Below, in pieces: positions 25,628-37,700 of a stretch of DNA of 64,000 nucleotides (within the stretch, counting starts at the first letter, position 1; every line of letters begins with the position of its first letter). Both the position numbers and the translations under genes were made by a program. The notes beneath the pieces are model-generated. The model saw only the letters and a program-made list of their open reading frames with translations. It did not search any database and was not told the origin of the DNA. The stretch comes from Polytrichum commune (Eukaryota > Streptophyta > Polytrichopsida > Polytrichales > Polytrichaceae), in contig OX485803.1 in assembly GCA_950295325.1 (NCBI GenBank), positions 40,315,554 through 40,379,553 of the forward strand, in the 5' to 3' direction.

Positions 25628-26062
25628 ATTAAATAAAATCAATATCACTTACAAAGTTAGAATTGTGCATTTAATTTGTGAATTTTTTGGGGCACAAAGT
25701 CATAGATCAAAACCACATGGCTTAACATTCTATATAAGGTCGTGAAGTTCATTCAAGCGTTCTCAATATAATTTGTTTTATAAGAATAAAATGAACATGA
25801 CATTAACTTGGGATTAAATAGTATATATAGGTATATAAAATCTCATAGCACACATCTCAATAGGAAGTAGAATTACAGTTTGTTACAAGATGCATGATAA
25901 ATAATAACCGTATGCATGCAATGTCTTCCAATTCATTCAAAACAATACACACGATGCAAGAGAACTTCCGCATTACCTTACCCACAAATTGACAAAGACC
26001 TCTAATGTTGGAGTGATGAAGTGACAATCATAACATGGAATCTCCACACAAAAGAGGTTACC
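25625..26062. other. Intergenic, nothing recognised
   Basis: AT-rich sequence with no open frame of note between the microsatellite and the large TIR element that starts at 26066. Confidence 0.4.
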
Positions 26063-26088
26063 TAAGGGTTGGTTTAGACTATGGTGAA

Positions 26089-26440
26089 GAAGTGCATTAG
26101 GCAGTCAAGGATTTCAGCCCAAGAGATGGTTACAAATGCAACGATTGATATGATGGATAAGATGAAAAACGACCCCAGAAAAAAAGCCTCGAGTTGGAAT
26201 TCTCTAAAGGCCAAGTTTCTTTTCCAAGGGTTTGAGGTTATCCAAGAAATTGACCTCCAAAGAACTCCCCTAGCAAAAAGTGTTGCCATGTTGACATCCA
26301 TGTCATTTTTTCATTCGTGCTTGAAATTCTCTACTCCATGTTTTGACTTTAGTGTACACCCCAACTGGTGAAGAAAACATTTCGTAGCCAATCATATTGC
26401 TTTATTCCCTTGCAATTCTTGATCGGTGCATTTCTTCACG
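26089..26440. mobile_element. 352-bp insertion in the left arm of the long-TIR element
   Basis: It is absent from the matching place in the right arm, where the TIR runs straight on into TCGGACGC. Its ends are imperfectly inverted: GTGAAGAAGTGCA (26084-26096) against TGCATTTCTTCAC (26427-26439). A 96-codon plus-strand frame (26081-26371) and its antisense frame are open, but I recognise neither product. It is probably a small TIR element or a captured fragment. Confidence 0.55.
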
Positions 26441-26555
26441 TCGGACGCAAAAGAACCCCTATCGAGCATTGTCCGCCCAAGAATTTGCTGACCCTGACCC
26501 ACCCGCCAATGCCCATACCATAATTTACTGGTCATGCCCATGTTCTTGCCCGTAA

Positions 26556-27458
26556 GAAGAAGAAGAAGAAGAACTCCAGTCTTCGAAGGAGGCCGGAGTG
26601 AATAGAGTATCTCTTTGTAAAACATCCTTAGCCACGCCCTAGGGCAATGGCGTTAGATGTAGAACTACTTCACCCTTTGTAGGGAGAAGATACTATATTA
26701 GTAGCAGATAGCCGGTTAACCGGTAACCGGTAGTATGTGGTAGTTGTTATTGGTGTTTTCCAGTAAGGTGGCATTCTTTTATATGGTAATTAAGGTGTAC
26801 CGGGTTATGAGATAGGTTATTTAGTTATGTTGGGTCATGGAGGTCTGTGACTCATTATTTGTTCTCTAGTCTTCATTTATGGACTAATATTGAGTGTGCA
26901 TATTGTGTGGCGATAATGTTAATTTGTTGAAATGTGTTTTTTATTTTTATGACAGGGAGTTTAAGTGTTGTTTCCAGGTTTTTCATTGATGGGATGTGTG
27001 TAGTGGCTCTTGTGCCTGCGACTAATACCATGAGTGGGGCTACATTCCATCCTCTTGAGATAATGTTATTGATGAGCGGTGGGTACTTTGTGGTTTTCCT
27101 ATCAAGGGTTTATGCGGTAAATCTATCATTTCAGTATGTAAAGTCTATGAATTGTATGGTGATTCATGTTGTAGGGGTTTATGGTGGGGGTGGTTATATG
27201 GATGTCCTATGACGCACAATATGTCTGGTTTAAACCTGGCGTTGCAATGGCATCTCTGGGTGCCACATGTGCATGGCAATAGCCATGTTGGCACGGTATT
27301 TTCTTGAGGTTGTTCGTTGTACATTCCTGCATTCATGAGTGTATAGTGTCTAGATATTTTATTGACAAAATTAGTTTACGTATTTCCCATACAACTTTGT
27401 TATGTTGGTTTGTTATTAGTGCGTGAATGTGTTGTTGTTTGCATTTGAGTAGTACATG
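26556..27458 (-). mobile_element. 903-bp insertion flanked by a perfect 10-bp direct repeat
   Basis: TTGCCCGTAA occurs at 26546-26555 and again at 27459-27468. Removing everything between them restores alignment with the right arm of the host element, so the insertion and its 10-bp target duplication are well supported. On the minus strand the insert ends in a (TTC)n tract (the GAA repeats at 26556-26573) just before the duplication. A simple-repeat 3' tail plus a 10-bp duplication suggests a non-LTR retroelement (LINE/SINE) or retrocopy. A Mutator-like element also makes 9-11 bp duplications, but no inverted ends were found. Confidence 0.65.
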
Positions 27459-28149
27459 TTGCCCGTAACTTGTCTGATCAGATGGAACCATGGACAGAGT
27501 CAACTCCGACCATGTTAGTCATCTTCTAAGCCACAGACCATTCCTTAGACATCTCCTCGGTCTTGCACCACATATGCTAATGTGTTATGCACTAGATCCA
27601 AATCCATAAATGTATTATGCACTGGATCCATATCCAAAAATGTGTTATGCACCAAATTCATATCTAAAAATATGTCATGCATCAAATCCAAAAATGTGGT
27701 ATCCAACGAAATCAACGGATCCGAACTTGCTAGTGTGCGCAACTATTTCATGCAAATAATGCTTGTAATCAAGTGGTCTTCCTCTCTAAGCATGTGATCA
27801 TGTAATCCAACTACGAGACAAATGACAAAGATGTTAATTTGATTAGGTTGCCGTTACAACGACATTCTATACATGCTTTCAATTGAATGGCCAATAATCT
27901 AGTTTACAACTTCAATGATGTAGTCGTTTTTTTGTTCAAGGGCAAAGCATATTACTGAACTATGGAAGTAACAACTTTAATTATGAAGATGAATTTTAGG
28001 AAAAACCTTAGGTGCAACATTTATAAACTAGCCTACTTATTATAATTATACACTTTATTCATTACGTCAAATGAAGTTGATGTTCAACCATGAAATAAAA
28101 TATTCTTTTCAAAATTACTCTAATTTGAATCAATTCATTTCATTCTAGC

Positions 28150-28610
28150 GTGTAAAAAATGTCATACAAAAACCGTTATGCAAAACATATTGTTCAAAAT
28201 GTATTATACAAAAATTGTTATGAAAAATGTGTTATGCATAATATATTGTGTTGGATGTATCGTGTAAAATTTGTTATGCAAAATTTTGTCTAGCGTAATG
28301 TGTTGTGTAAAATATATCATGCACAATCTACATGGAAAAATGTATCATGCAAAATATGTTTGGCAAAATGTGTCGTGTAAAATGTGTCACGCAAAATTTG
28401 TCTGGTAGAATGTGTCATGTAAAATCCATCATGCAAAGTCTATCTGGTAGAATGTGTCATACAAAATTTGTTTGGCAAAATATGTCATGCAAATCCATAT
28501 ACCAGAATGTGTCATGTAAAATTTGTCATGCAAAATTTGTCTAGTAGAACGTGTGACATGCAAAATTTGACATGCAAAATTTTGATAGCATAATCAATTT
28601 TGCATGCACA
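28150..28610 (+). repeat. Degenerate minisatellite inside the long-TIR element
   Basis: Many imperfect copies of short words such as AAAATGTGTCATGCAAAAT and TTGTCTGGTAGAATGTGTCA recur at ~17- and ~33-50-bp spacing. An open frame at 28332-28544 simply reads through the repeat (recurring M-C-H-V-K) and is not evidence of a gene. Confidence 0.7.
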
Positions 28611-29553
28611 CTTATAATGGCAACTGGATTAGACTAATATTTTTGCCATTTGTCTCGTAGTTGGATTAGAGTCATGTAATGAAAAATGTAAGTATTTTGT
28701 GCAAATCACAACCTAATTCCAGCCACGTCTTGGTCAAGAACCGCAAAACTCATCAAATCAATATGCTATGTGTATGTGGATATATGTTATCACATCAACA
28801 AGTCTATGTTATTAAACCAATAAGATTAATTAACCAATTAGAGACTCACAAAATTCATAGTGATAATCCAACCGAATGGATACAAAACAATCACAGGTCT
28901 ACATTGATATGAATGGTAGATTGCAATGAATCAACATAATCTTCAAATATAGCAAAATTTCATAACACTACATCAACTACTAGTGTATAATCGAATTAAG
29001 TGCAATTAGAAATACTCATGCACAACCTACAAATCATGTGAGCGTAGACACAAAACAAGAGAACGTCTACATTGAACTATAGAATATTAAGATCACATGC
29101 TTAGAGAGGAAGACCACTTGATTACAAGCATTATTTGCATGAAATAGTTGCGCGCACTAGCAAGTTCGGATCCGTTGATTTCGTTGGATGCCACATTTTT
29201 GGATTTGATGCATGACATATTTTTAGATATGAATTTGGTGCATAACTCATATGTATATATGCATAACACATTTATGGATTCGGATGTAGTGCATAACACA
29301 TTAGCATATGTGATGCAGGACCAAGGAGATGTCCGAGGAATGGTCCATGGCTCGAAGGATGACTAACATGATTGGAGCTGACTTTGTCCATGGTTCCGTC
29401 CGATCAAACAAGCTACGGACAACAACCTGGGCAAGACCAGTCAATTTTGGTATGGGCACTGGCGGGTGGGCCAGGGACAACAAATTCTTAGAGGGACAAT
29501 GCTCGATAGGGGTTCTTTAGCGTCCGATTCACCGTAGTCTAAACCAACCCTAA

Positions 29554-29836
29554 TTAGGGCCACGTTATACAAGTAATACCACTTTATATTAGTAATACCT
29601 ATACAAGAGTTTCATTTCTCCTAAACCCTAGTTTACTCTGGATCGCTAGGGTTTCTTGCCGCAGGACACAACTTGATTCTTGACACGATTTCCGATGTTG
29701 TTGTCTTGTTAGTCAAGCTTGCTGCCCCTTACGGCCGAATTGCTCCTCCTCGCATTGCAACGACTTTGGTTAGCAACGATAGAAGAAAACATAAGGAGGT
29801 CTTCGTTTCTGCATTGGTTTGGTTTTGGCAGCAGCT
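29554..29836 (+). promoter_or_regulatory. Promoter/5' leader of the TraB-domain gene with telo-boxes
   Basis: AAACCCTA at 29623-29630 and its inverse TAGGGTTT at 29647-29654 are telo-boxes, common in promoters of plant translation, organelle-related and housekeeping genes. They lie 183-214 bp upstream of the proposed start codon at 29837. The gene's promoter abuts the end of the long-TIR element (29550), so that insertion may have supplied or displaced upstream sequence. Confidence 0.55.
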
Positions 29837-32154
29837 ATGCTGCAAGTGGGAAGGCGAGCATGTCACCCACACACGCTACTACGCCACCTACACGCTGCAT
29901 CGCAAGTGTTATGTCCACCAAGAAATCACACTCAAACGTATAGAGAGAGCTGCACTGATTATCAAGAAGGCACTGTCTCGCGCCTTCGCAACAATACCAA
30001 TGGAGCTCAGCTCTACCTCGTCGGCACTGCACATGTTTCTGCCAAGAGCGCTGAAGAAGTCCGCCAGGTTAGATCCCTGGAGATGCCAGGCCTTCAGTTT
30101 CAGCTCGAGAGCGTAGCTTTGAATTCGGATTTGGCCAATTCGGTGTTGCGAAGCTCTGGCAGGTTTACCTTTGAATATGGAATACAAAGAATAGTTGTGT
30201 GCATATGGAGGAAACAATGTGCCCCAATCATGTATCAATTTTGGTCCAACTTATGAGGACATTTCAGAGATCTTGCCGCGTTTCGCGAGCGACCAAACGA
30301 AGTAACCGATTGTCCTTAACGTTAATTGAATTTCCATCAGGAAGATATTATGCCCTCCACCCGAAGGTGGGATTGCGGTGGGTGAAATATTCAAACACAT
30401 CCACCTCATTCAGAATATGCCATATGGTCCAAAGATCGCTTACAAAGTTCTTTAATGTTGTGCACTGGCTCGACCTCATTCAGAATATGTCATATGGGCC
30501 AATAGCCATTATTTTAGGGCTTAGTTCTGGGGAGAAGGAGGTGTACTGATGGAGCGGTCCTCAAAAATTTCCTAGTCATTCTCATCTCCCAAAGCCGCGT
30601 AGAGGAATAGTTTTGAGATGAAACCTGTTGTTTGCAGTCACACTTCAAGAAACTGATTGTCTCTGTCCAGAAGATCTGCAGGGGTTGCTTAGGTAAATAG
30701 TGCAATCGTTGGATGGGACATTAATCCTATACTTGTCATCTTTCAGCTGAGTGTACACCATAATAAAATTCTCTATGTCTTTGTGCAGGTTATCAATCGA
30801 GTGAAGCCTGACGTGGTTGCGGTATGAATTTTTCAACCGCATTGGCCACATAGTTGGCAACTCTGGAGTTCAGTAGTCCTGTTGATGGCACTGCAATCTT
30901 TGCTGTCCTTTGTTTGTAGTGCTTCCTGTGTGTCAGCAACTCTGACTGAGGGCACGACCAATGGATCTGAACAGTGAGTGTTGAATTGCGAGATTACATG
31001 TGCAGGTCGAGTTGTGTGAAGAGAGGGCCAAGAATTTGATGAGTGAGAAACCAGGGGACCACCGGGTGAAAACACCCTTCCAGCAGCTGCAGGTTTTACT
31101 TGGGTTACCTGGTGGTCTGGGTGAAAAGCTTCTTGGCTTTTGGCTCAAGTCCATGTATGATCTCATTCGTAACACTGGTGTAGAACCTGGCAAAGAATTC
31201 AAGGTAACCTACTTTGGCCAGTCTCTCCGGAGCTTGAGCAGCGCCATAGTATCTCAGGTCTCTTAAGTTGTGAAGTAAGCAACACTTCTGTTGTTTACAC
31301 CTGATGACATTGCGATGGATACTCTAGGTCAGACTCTACCCATAAGTGTGGCACTATGAATTTCAGGACCGTAGGCAATTGTGGGTTTCTAACTTGAAAT
31401 TGTCCAGGTTGCCATGGAGGAGGCGATGCATCTGAACTCCAAGATTATCTACATTGACCGCAATGTACATGTGTGTCCCTTTTGCCTGCCCTTATGTTCT
31501 TATATTATAAGTCTTGCAAGTACAAAAACCACAATCGATCTGTCAATTTAAGATCACTTTTTCATCACATGTCTTCAAGATGACAACTTTGTGCCTGGGT
31601 TGCATGTGGACGTTGCAGGAGACGGTGAAGAGACTACGAGGTGCCATCAGCTTTTGGGATGTGATCAAATTCATCAGAAAATCTGATGATGCTTTGAAAC
31701 CTGCGCCTCCTTTTATGCAAGAACCGTTTCATGAGATTGAAACTGCTGTAGAAAGACTAAAGACACGTGAAACTGTCAGAGAATTGATGGCCTGGATGGA
31801 AGCTGATTTTTCAGATGTGGTAAATTGTGTTGTTTTCTCCAGTCTTTTAGTCTATTCTGTATGAAACGAGTAATCACTACTGTAGTGAACTCTAGACTGC
31901 TTACTAATTTGGCAGATTATCTTGGAGGACTGACCACACAAAGTTGTTCCTTCTTTTCTTTCGCTAATGAAATGGTATAACTTGTGGTTAGCTAAAGTTA
32001 GTGCTGATCTGGCTTGCAGGTCAGAGTGATGGTGCATGAGAGGGACGAGCTCATGGTAAAACATCTTCGAGAATGTGAGGGCACTGTGGTAGGTGTAGTT
32101 GGGATGGCACACATGGATGGTATTGAACGCCTATGGAAAGAAGCTGAGAAGTAA
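29837..32154 (+). CDS. TraB-domain protein (TraB/PrgY/gumN/TIKI superfamily), six exons
   Basis: Exons 29837-30067, 30789-30821, 31006-31203, 31408-31470, 31619-31819 and 32020-32154 all join in phase 0 with GT-AG introns. They give about 286 residues, close to the shorter plant TraB proteins. The family signature is clear: NGAQLYLVGTAHVS near residues 56-68 (first GxxH motif), VELCEERA from 89 (conserved Glu and Arg), IDRNVHETVKRLRGA from 170, HERDELM at 248 and the second GxxH, GMAH, at 270-273. Members are putative metal-dependent peptidases or organelle outer-membrane/ER contact proteins in plants; the exact role here is unknown. The Arg-rich N-terminus could be an organelle targeting sequence. 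Oddity: the usual GDR motif reads IDR, with Ile for Gly. The start is the only suitable in-frame ATG I found upstream of the domain. Confidence 0.92.
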
Positions 32155-34187
32155 AGGTCTACTTCAGAATCCTTCCTGGAAGTACCATGGTGAGCTCTGC
32201 AGCATATAAGTTCTCCATTTTTTATTTTATTTTATTTTTCTTGCTGAGAATGATGCACTGCAATGTTAAGAAGGAACAGGATAACGTGAACAGTACAAGG
32301 AACGGGATAATGTGGACTTTTTGCCGTTTTGAGGGTTACAGTTGACAGTCACTGCAAATTAGGGAAAGCATAAATTTTATGGGCGTCTGTGTGTGTTTAT
32401 GGAATGTGATCATGTTGCTGGTTGGTAGTCCTTCTCTACAATTCATGAGTACGTTATGCATATATTTGAAGGAAGAGACTGGTTTCTGATTAGTACTGCT
32501 AGCCCTCTAACTGGGCCAGAAATGGGCAGCGCAGTGGAGGGTCTTGTTATCTGCTGCGAATTCAAGCTTACGAGATGAGAGGCAGTTCTTCTGGTGTGTA
32601 GTTTCTTACTCTTTCAGTGTTTGATCAATCAATGCTTTTGGAGTGACAGTGCAATGCAGATGTATATTGCCCTCTTTGATAAGAGAAAAAGTGACACATA
32701 GCCTTGTGCTTCATACTAACTAGGTATCCTTGTTCACCCTTTGTCACCACATATGCAGGTCCGATGGTATTTTGGATGTTCTATTCATGTGTCCAGTTGA
32801 CATGCACATTGGAAGTGCAGGCAAGTTGAGCTATAAGTGGTCTTCACTGAAATCAGGATGTTTTTCTCATCAGAGACATAGTAATTTCAAATACCACCAC
32901 AGCTACATGCTGTCGTGGGAGGGACTGCATGGTACAAGTCACCATTGTACTCTTATGGAGCTTCTTACCATTTGCTTGCTCTTTCACATAGTTTAGAGTC
33001 AAGCATTGCAATGCATGCACGTTGGCATGCGTAAGTTCGGAGGAACCTTGAGCAGCATCAAAAAAGAGGAGGTGCTCCGCAATGAATTAAAACTATGGGA
33101 AGTTACCATGCATTTTTGGCTCCATATGAATGGAATCCGCATGTTCTGTATTGCATTCCTTTGCAAGATTTCCCGAGTTTGCTTACTGTAATTGGGGTCT
33201 TCAGTTAGCACGTGAAATATGCGAGAAGAATATGAAAATTTAAGCGTTGTCAATCCATTCACTTTTTGTACCTATATGTGTGTGTATCAACCTTGTATTC
33301 AAAGTGTTTGAATTTAAGCATAATATGTGCCTCATTCTTTAAAGAAACCTCCCTACATACTAAAGATCATTATTGAATTTAATTTTTCCTCAACTGCTTT
33401 TACCAAACATCATACCAAAATGTTGTTGGCTTGAGGAATTGGGATGTGTCATATTATCTGCCCATTGGCAATATTCCTCCTAATTACACCCAACACACCC
33501 ACCTGAACAAACATTTGATTGCATTGCAACAGTCGTATGTTACATTTAAGAGTTTTTGCATCACCACTCAAAATTCGTTGCTTATACATGTATTCATGAA
33601 TCATAACCACAAGCAAGCTTATACACAAGCCAAAGGTGAAGCTGAACCTAGGATATCCTTTCTAACTTCATAAGTCATACAACGTCACACTGGCATCCTA
33701 CAGCAGTGTTCTCACTTCTACCTGACATGACCGCTCCATTTGCAGCCTCAAAGTGCAAGATGGAAATCCCAAAGACCATGACATCATTATTTGCAAAGCC
33801 ACAAGTAAAACCTCTTACGTGGGATATTGGTTTTCCCACATATATATTCAACAATCATGGTTGAGAGGGCAGTCTGCTCAAACACATCAATTACAGAGTG
33901 GCCAACTTGTACACCAGAGTCTAGTTGAGCAGAGGCATGTTTCAAACTCATCGGCATCTGTATTTCTAGCAACGCATGGGGTGCTGTCTTCCACCATAGA
34001 CAAGCAACCAAGAGCTAAGCTCTATGACCATAGCCCCACTCGGCTTCGAGCTCTGGAATGTTGGGTAGCACAAAAGTGTGAATGCTGTTTAAGATTCTCA
34101 ACAACATTTACTTTCCTCCTGTGAAATCCTCCCTGCACCATGCACTCACTGATACCACACTCCTCTCTTGACTCCCAAACCCGTCTG
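32155..34187. other. Region downstream of the TraB-domain gene, no gene recognised
   Basis: The first few hundred bases are presumably its 3' UTR. Small plus-strand frames (32730-32996, 33006-33191, 33431-33673, 33753-34124) have no recognisable features. Confidence 0.45.
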
Positions 34188-34190
34188 TTA

Positions 34191-34725
34191 GGGCCGCTTT
34201 ACACCTAGAGGCTGGGCCAATTCCCCTTGAGGCCGATTACATGAAATTTCAGTCCCTTTTGGGTTGGAGGCCGGCCTCAACTACATATTATAATAAGATT
34301 ATAATGGGGGCCAATTTTCCCATATGTACAGGCCCTAGGGCCAAGAAGCTAGGCTGATTCAATAAATCTAGCATAATCCGATGGATCTAGCATACTCTAG
34401 CATAGAGCCGTTCATATTTCCACATAATCCAATGGACATGGTTAGCTAAAAAAATCATATTTTATTATGAAAAGTTTTCTTTATTGAAATTTGACATTGG
34501 CCGTGAGGCCAAGAATTGGCCTTCCATTTTGGGTGCACCCAATTCAATGAGCTCGGGCCGTGTCATACCATGCATTTTTTGATTAAAAAATTCATACCAC
34601 CAAATCGACCCGGCCTCTAGGTGAAAAGAGGCTGGGGCCGATTTCAACCTTTTGACCAATCACAAATGAGGATTTCAAGCCTCTTACACAACGGATTGGC
34701 CCGGCCTCAAGGTGTAAAGCGGCCC
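34191..34725. mobile_element. PIF/Harbinger-like MITE with TTA target duplication
   Basis: GGGCCGCTTTACACCTAGAG begins at 34191. The reverse complement of GGGCCGCTTTACACCTTGAG ends at 34725, and the pairing extends ~33 bp through a GGC(T/C)GGGCCAAT tract. TTA lies immediately outside both ends (34188-34190 and 34726-34728). It is 535 bp with no coding capacity. The interior contains more inverted GAGGCTGGG / CCCGGCCTC words, so the element is partly palindromic. Confidence 0.85.
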
Positions 34726-34728
34726 TTA

Positions 34729-37700
34729 GTGTGTGTGTACAAGGCAAAATATATGGTGCAAGGTTTTAAAGCGTCTTCTGAACTGTAACCACAAGCCATG
34801 AAGACCTCCGGCCTGGCTTTGTTTCGTACAAATGATTTAAGAAACCCCAGGTACCTCTTCAGTGAGTACATCCACTGGCCTCACATCTTGAAGTCCTCCA
34901 CAAGATGAATCAAGAGACTCTCCATGAAATCAAAGAATGCTAGAGGCATAAATTTTTTCCAACACACATTAATTTAGTCTCCTCAACAAACAACTCCAAG
35001 CTAGGAATCTCTACTGGGTCAATGACGTTCGTGCTGATGCTCAAATGGATGCACCATGCTCCTTGCACACACTGGAATAATCTGCTCTACAAGACAATGA
35101 AGGCCATGTGCTTTGAGCCCCATAAATCTGTCCTTCTTTAAGTGTTTTCGCAAAGCTCACAGGCGTATGGGTGTTGCTTACAACTTCAAGAAATGATTTC
35201 ATGGAGAGTGCACTGGGTTTCGAGTATTGTGCGCCATCAGGTTGTTGTTGATATGCCCATGCATCAGAGCTAACTTGGCTACTACATTCTCAATACACGA
35301 AGCAACTTGAATATGCCAAGAAAGAGAAGTGCACTTTGACCCCAAAATTTTCATTTGTATGGCAACACACTTAATTATGATATATGACGGCGGAGGAGGC
35401 GCCGAGAGGGGTCCTTATTTCGCGACGATATCTTGTCTCGAGCAGCGATTAGGGAGATTTTCTACACAAACCCTCTAATAATTGGTTGAGATGGGCCTCA
35501 ACTGGTTGAAACCTATTTTTTTTTGGTTCAGGGTAGGGTTCACCAAGCCGATCTGGTTCTTTTCCCCCACTTTGCAATTTCGCTCGGTTGAAATCCGGAT
35601 GTATAAGAAGTCGGGCGGTAAAGTATTCATTCAAATAAAATTTTGGTTGGTTTTCATAACATTTTCAAATAAATTACATTTCCTCACAAAAAACACAAGT
35701 TATCCTTAGCAGGAGTTGAACTTGGTTCAAATGCCCCCTCACCGGTTGGGGTCTAAGGATTTACAACCCTTCAAACCACCAATGTCTTCAAAGACTCTAA
35801 GACTATGGGGATCGACAAATTCATCTTGCATATATATTCTTATACACATGACATGCAATCAAACACAAACCAACAATAGTAAAGTTTCTTAATCTAAAAA
35901 TGAATTCACATGTTCCAATATAGAACATAATAACATACTTTCATAATTCTTTTACACACTTAAATGATTTGAAGCCATTAAGGGGAAGAAGGGTTTAGGT
36001 TAGTACAAAAAATCACTTTTAAAATAATTTGTATTTTATGAAAAACTAATCACAACAAAGTGGTTGTTTTCCTGCTCATGACCAACAATTTCACAAAGAT
36101 TCCACTCTGGGTGAGAAAATATACACTTGAATTTGGTGTTGTTTTTCTATATTCCTATGATTTTATTGAAAATTTCATGGCAACCTTTGATTGGGCCTTC
36201 TAAGACAACCTACAAAATACTTTCAATTGTTTTTGGTCATTATTCTATTTTATATTTGATCTTTATACAATTTTGCACTGAAAAAACCTTTTTGCAAATC
36301 GTCGTGCTAACACATTGTACTCTAGTTATCTCAGCTAGAACTAACAAATTCTAATACTAAACTTTTAAGATGTGATCGTTGACCAAACATAATTGAAATT
36401 TTGTCCATCTAATCAGTAGTTGATTGTAATTTAAATGTAAATAATTTTTTTCATTACAAAAACGTACTATTGGAAGGATTTTTTTTCTTTTAATTCCATG
36501 CTCAATTTCAAATTGACTACATAATAATTTCAAATTACTACCCCTAATTAGCCAAACTAACTTGGCTATAAAACATATTAGTTGGACCCAACACTCTAAA
36601 CACTACTATGATGCGATCGTCTTTAAACCTAAATTCTAATGCATTATACACCGCCAAAGTAAATTGTTTTTGAAATACCATTGCATCCATGAGGTCCTTC
36701 CCCATTCTATCCCGTATCATTTCAACGTCATGATATTCACCTTCCCCAATCTCGTTGAATAACCTCCTTAGATTTTTTTCTTCTGAGAATCAAATTCAGG
36801 GAGAATGCGAAACCATGTCTGTTTATTGAAGGTCTCACTATTCAAATCCATAGTTTCTTTAATGAGGAATACACAGATTGACAATATCGGTCTTTACTAC
36901 CAAGCCTGTTATAATTATGTTTATAAATTTATTCTAGAATATATGTGATAATATGAATAAAACATGCTCAAGTCAAGTGCCCATACTCTCTACTCTTCCC
37001 ATGGCCTTGAAATGCAGATATTTGGATATTAATACTGCCCATACTGGCGAAGGTTGATCTCATTATTTTTTGTTATAAATCCTACCTGCCATAGAATCAA
37101 GCTCAATCCAATCAAATTGAGTATACCATGCGTCCTTATACTAACTCACAACAATTTGTGTTGGAGTTAAACACATACAAGAGAAACGACCTTTAAACAA
37201 TGATGATGTTCAAATAAGTGTTGTGTCATTACTTTATGAATTTTTATAAAGTATAGTATGGAGGTATTTTTGTCTTTTGCCATGTGAAGACAAAGTTTCT
37301 AGACTCAACAAAGTTCCTAGAATACAACTACAAGGCAAACAAATTATTAACACAACAAACAACAAAAAACCAATGCAAGTGCAAACACCTAAGCTAAAAT
37401 GATTCACAAATGAAACTTAATTCCAATGTGTTAGTGCATTGATACAATAATGTGGATCTATAGACCCAACCAAGAAGAAGTCTTGGAAGTTACACCAAAA
37501 ATCCTACATTTAAATACAAAAATCTATAATAGTCAATTGTATACATTGACAGTCAATTCATATTTCTGGTTAGGGTTTCAGAAAATCTTGAAAATCACAT
37601 AATTTTTTGTTCCCTACATTTCAATGTGTAGAATGGGTATGTAGGAATTCAAGATCGAATGGTGGAAAGTATCACGAGGTTAGTTAACATAAAAACTTCT

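Larger units (their letters stand above)
26066..29550. mobile_element. Large PIF/Harbinger-like long-TIR element, interrupted by insertions
   Basis: The ends GGGTTGGTTTAGACTATGGT (26066) and its reverse complement (ending 29550) are flanked by TAA on both sides, the TWA target duplication of PIF/Harbinger. The inverted similarity continues deep inside. Left-arm pieces 26066-26088, 26441-26545 and 27459-27840 pair with the right arm 29090-29550, with a further piece near 28640-28680. Paired landmarks include AAAGAACCCCTATCGAGCAT, CCCACCCGCCA and GAAATCAACGGATCCGAACT. No transposase was recognised. The left arm is split by a 352-bp and a 903-bp insertion, and the right arm by ~410 bp. The core carries a degenerate minisatellite. 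Confidence 0.8.

Noticed and set aside
28332-28544. 70-codon Cys/His/Met-repeat ORF
   Set aside because: It is a direct translation of the minisatellite with no independent coding evidence.
29673-30116. 147-codon frame overlapping TraB exon 1
   Set aside because: It is in another frame. The 29837 frame carries the GTAH motif and continues into the other exons.
35705-35765. tRNA/SINE-like B-box on the minus strand
   Set aside because: Only a B-box-like 10-mer was found. No A-box at the right distance and no cloverleaf.
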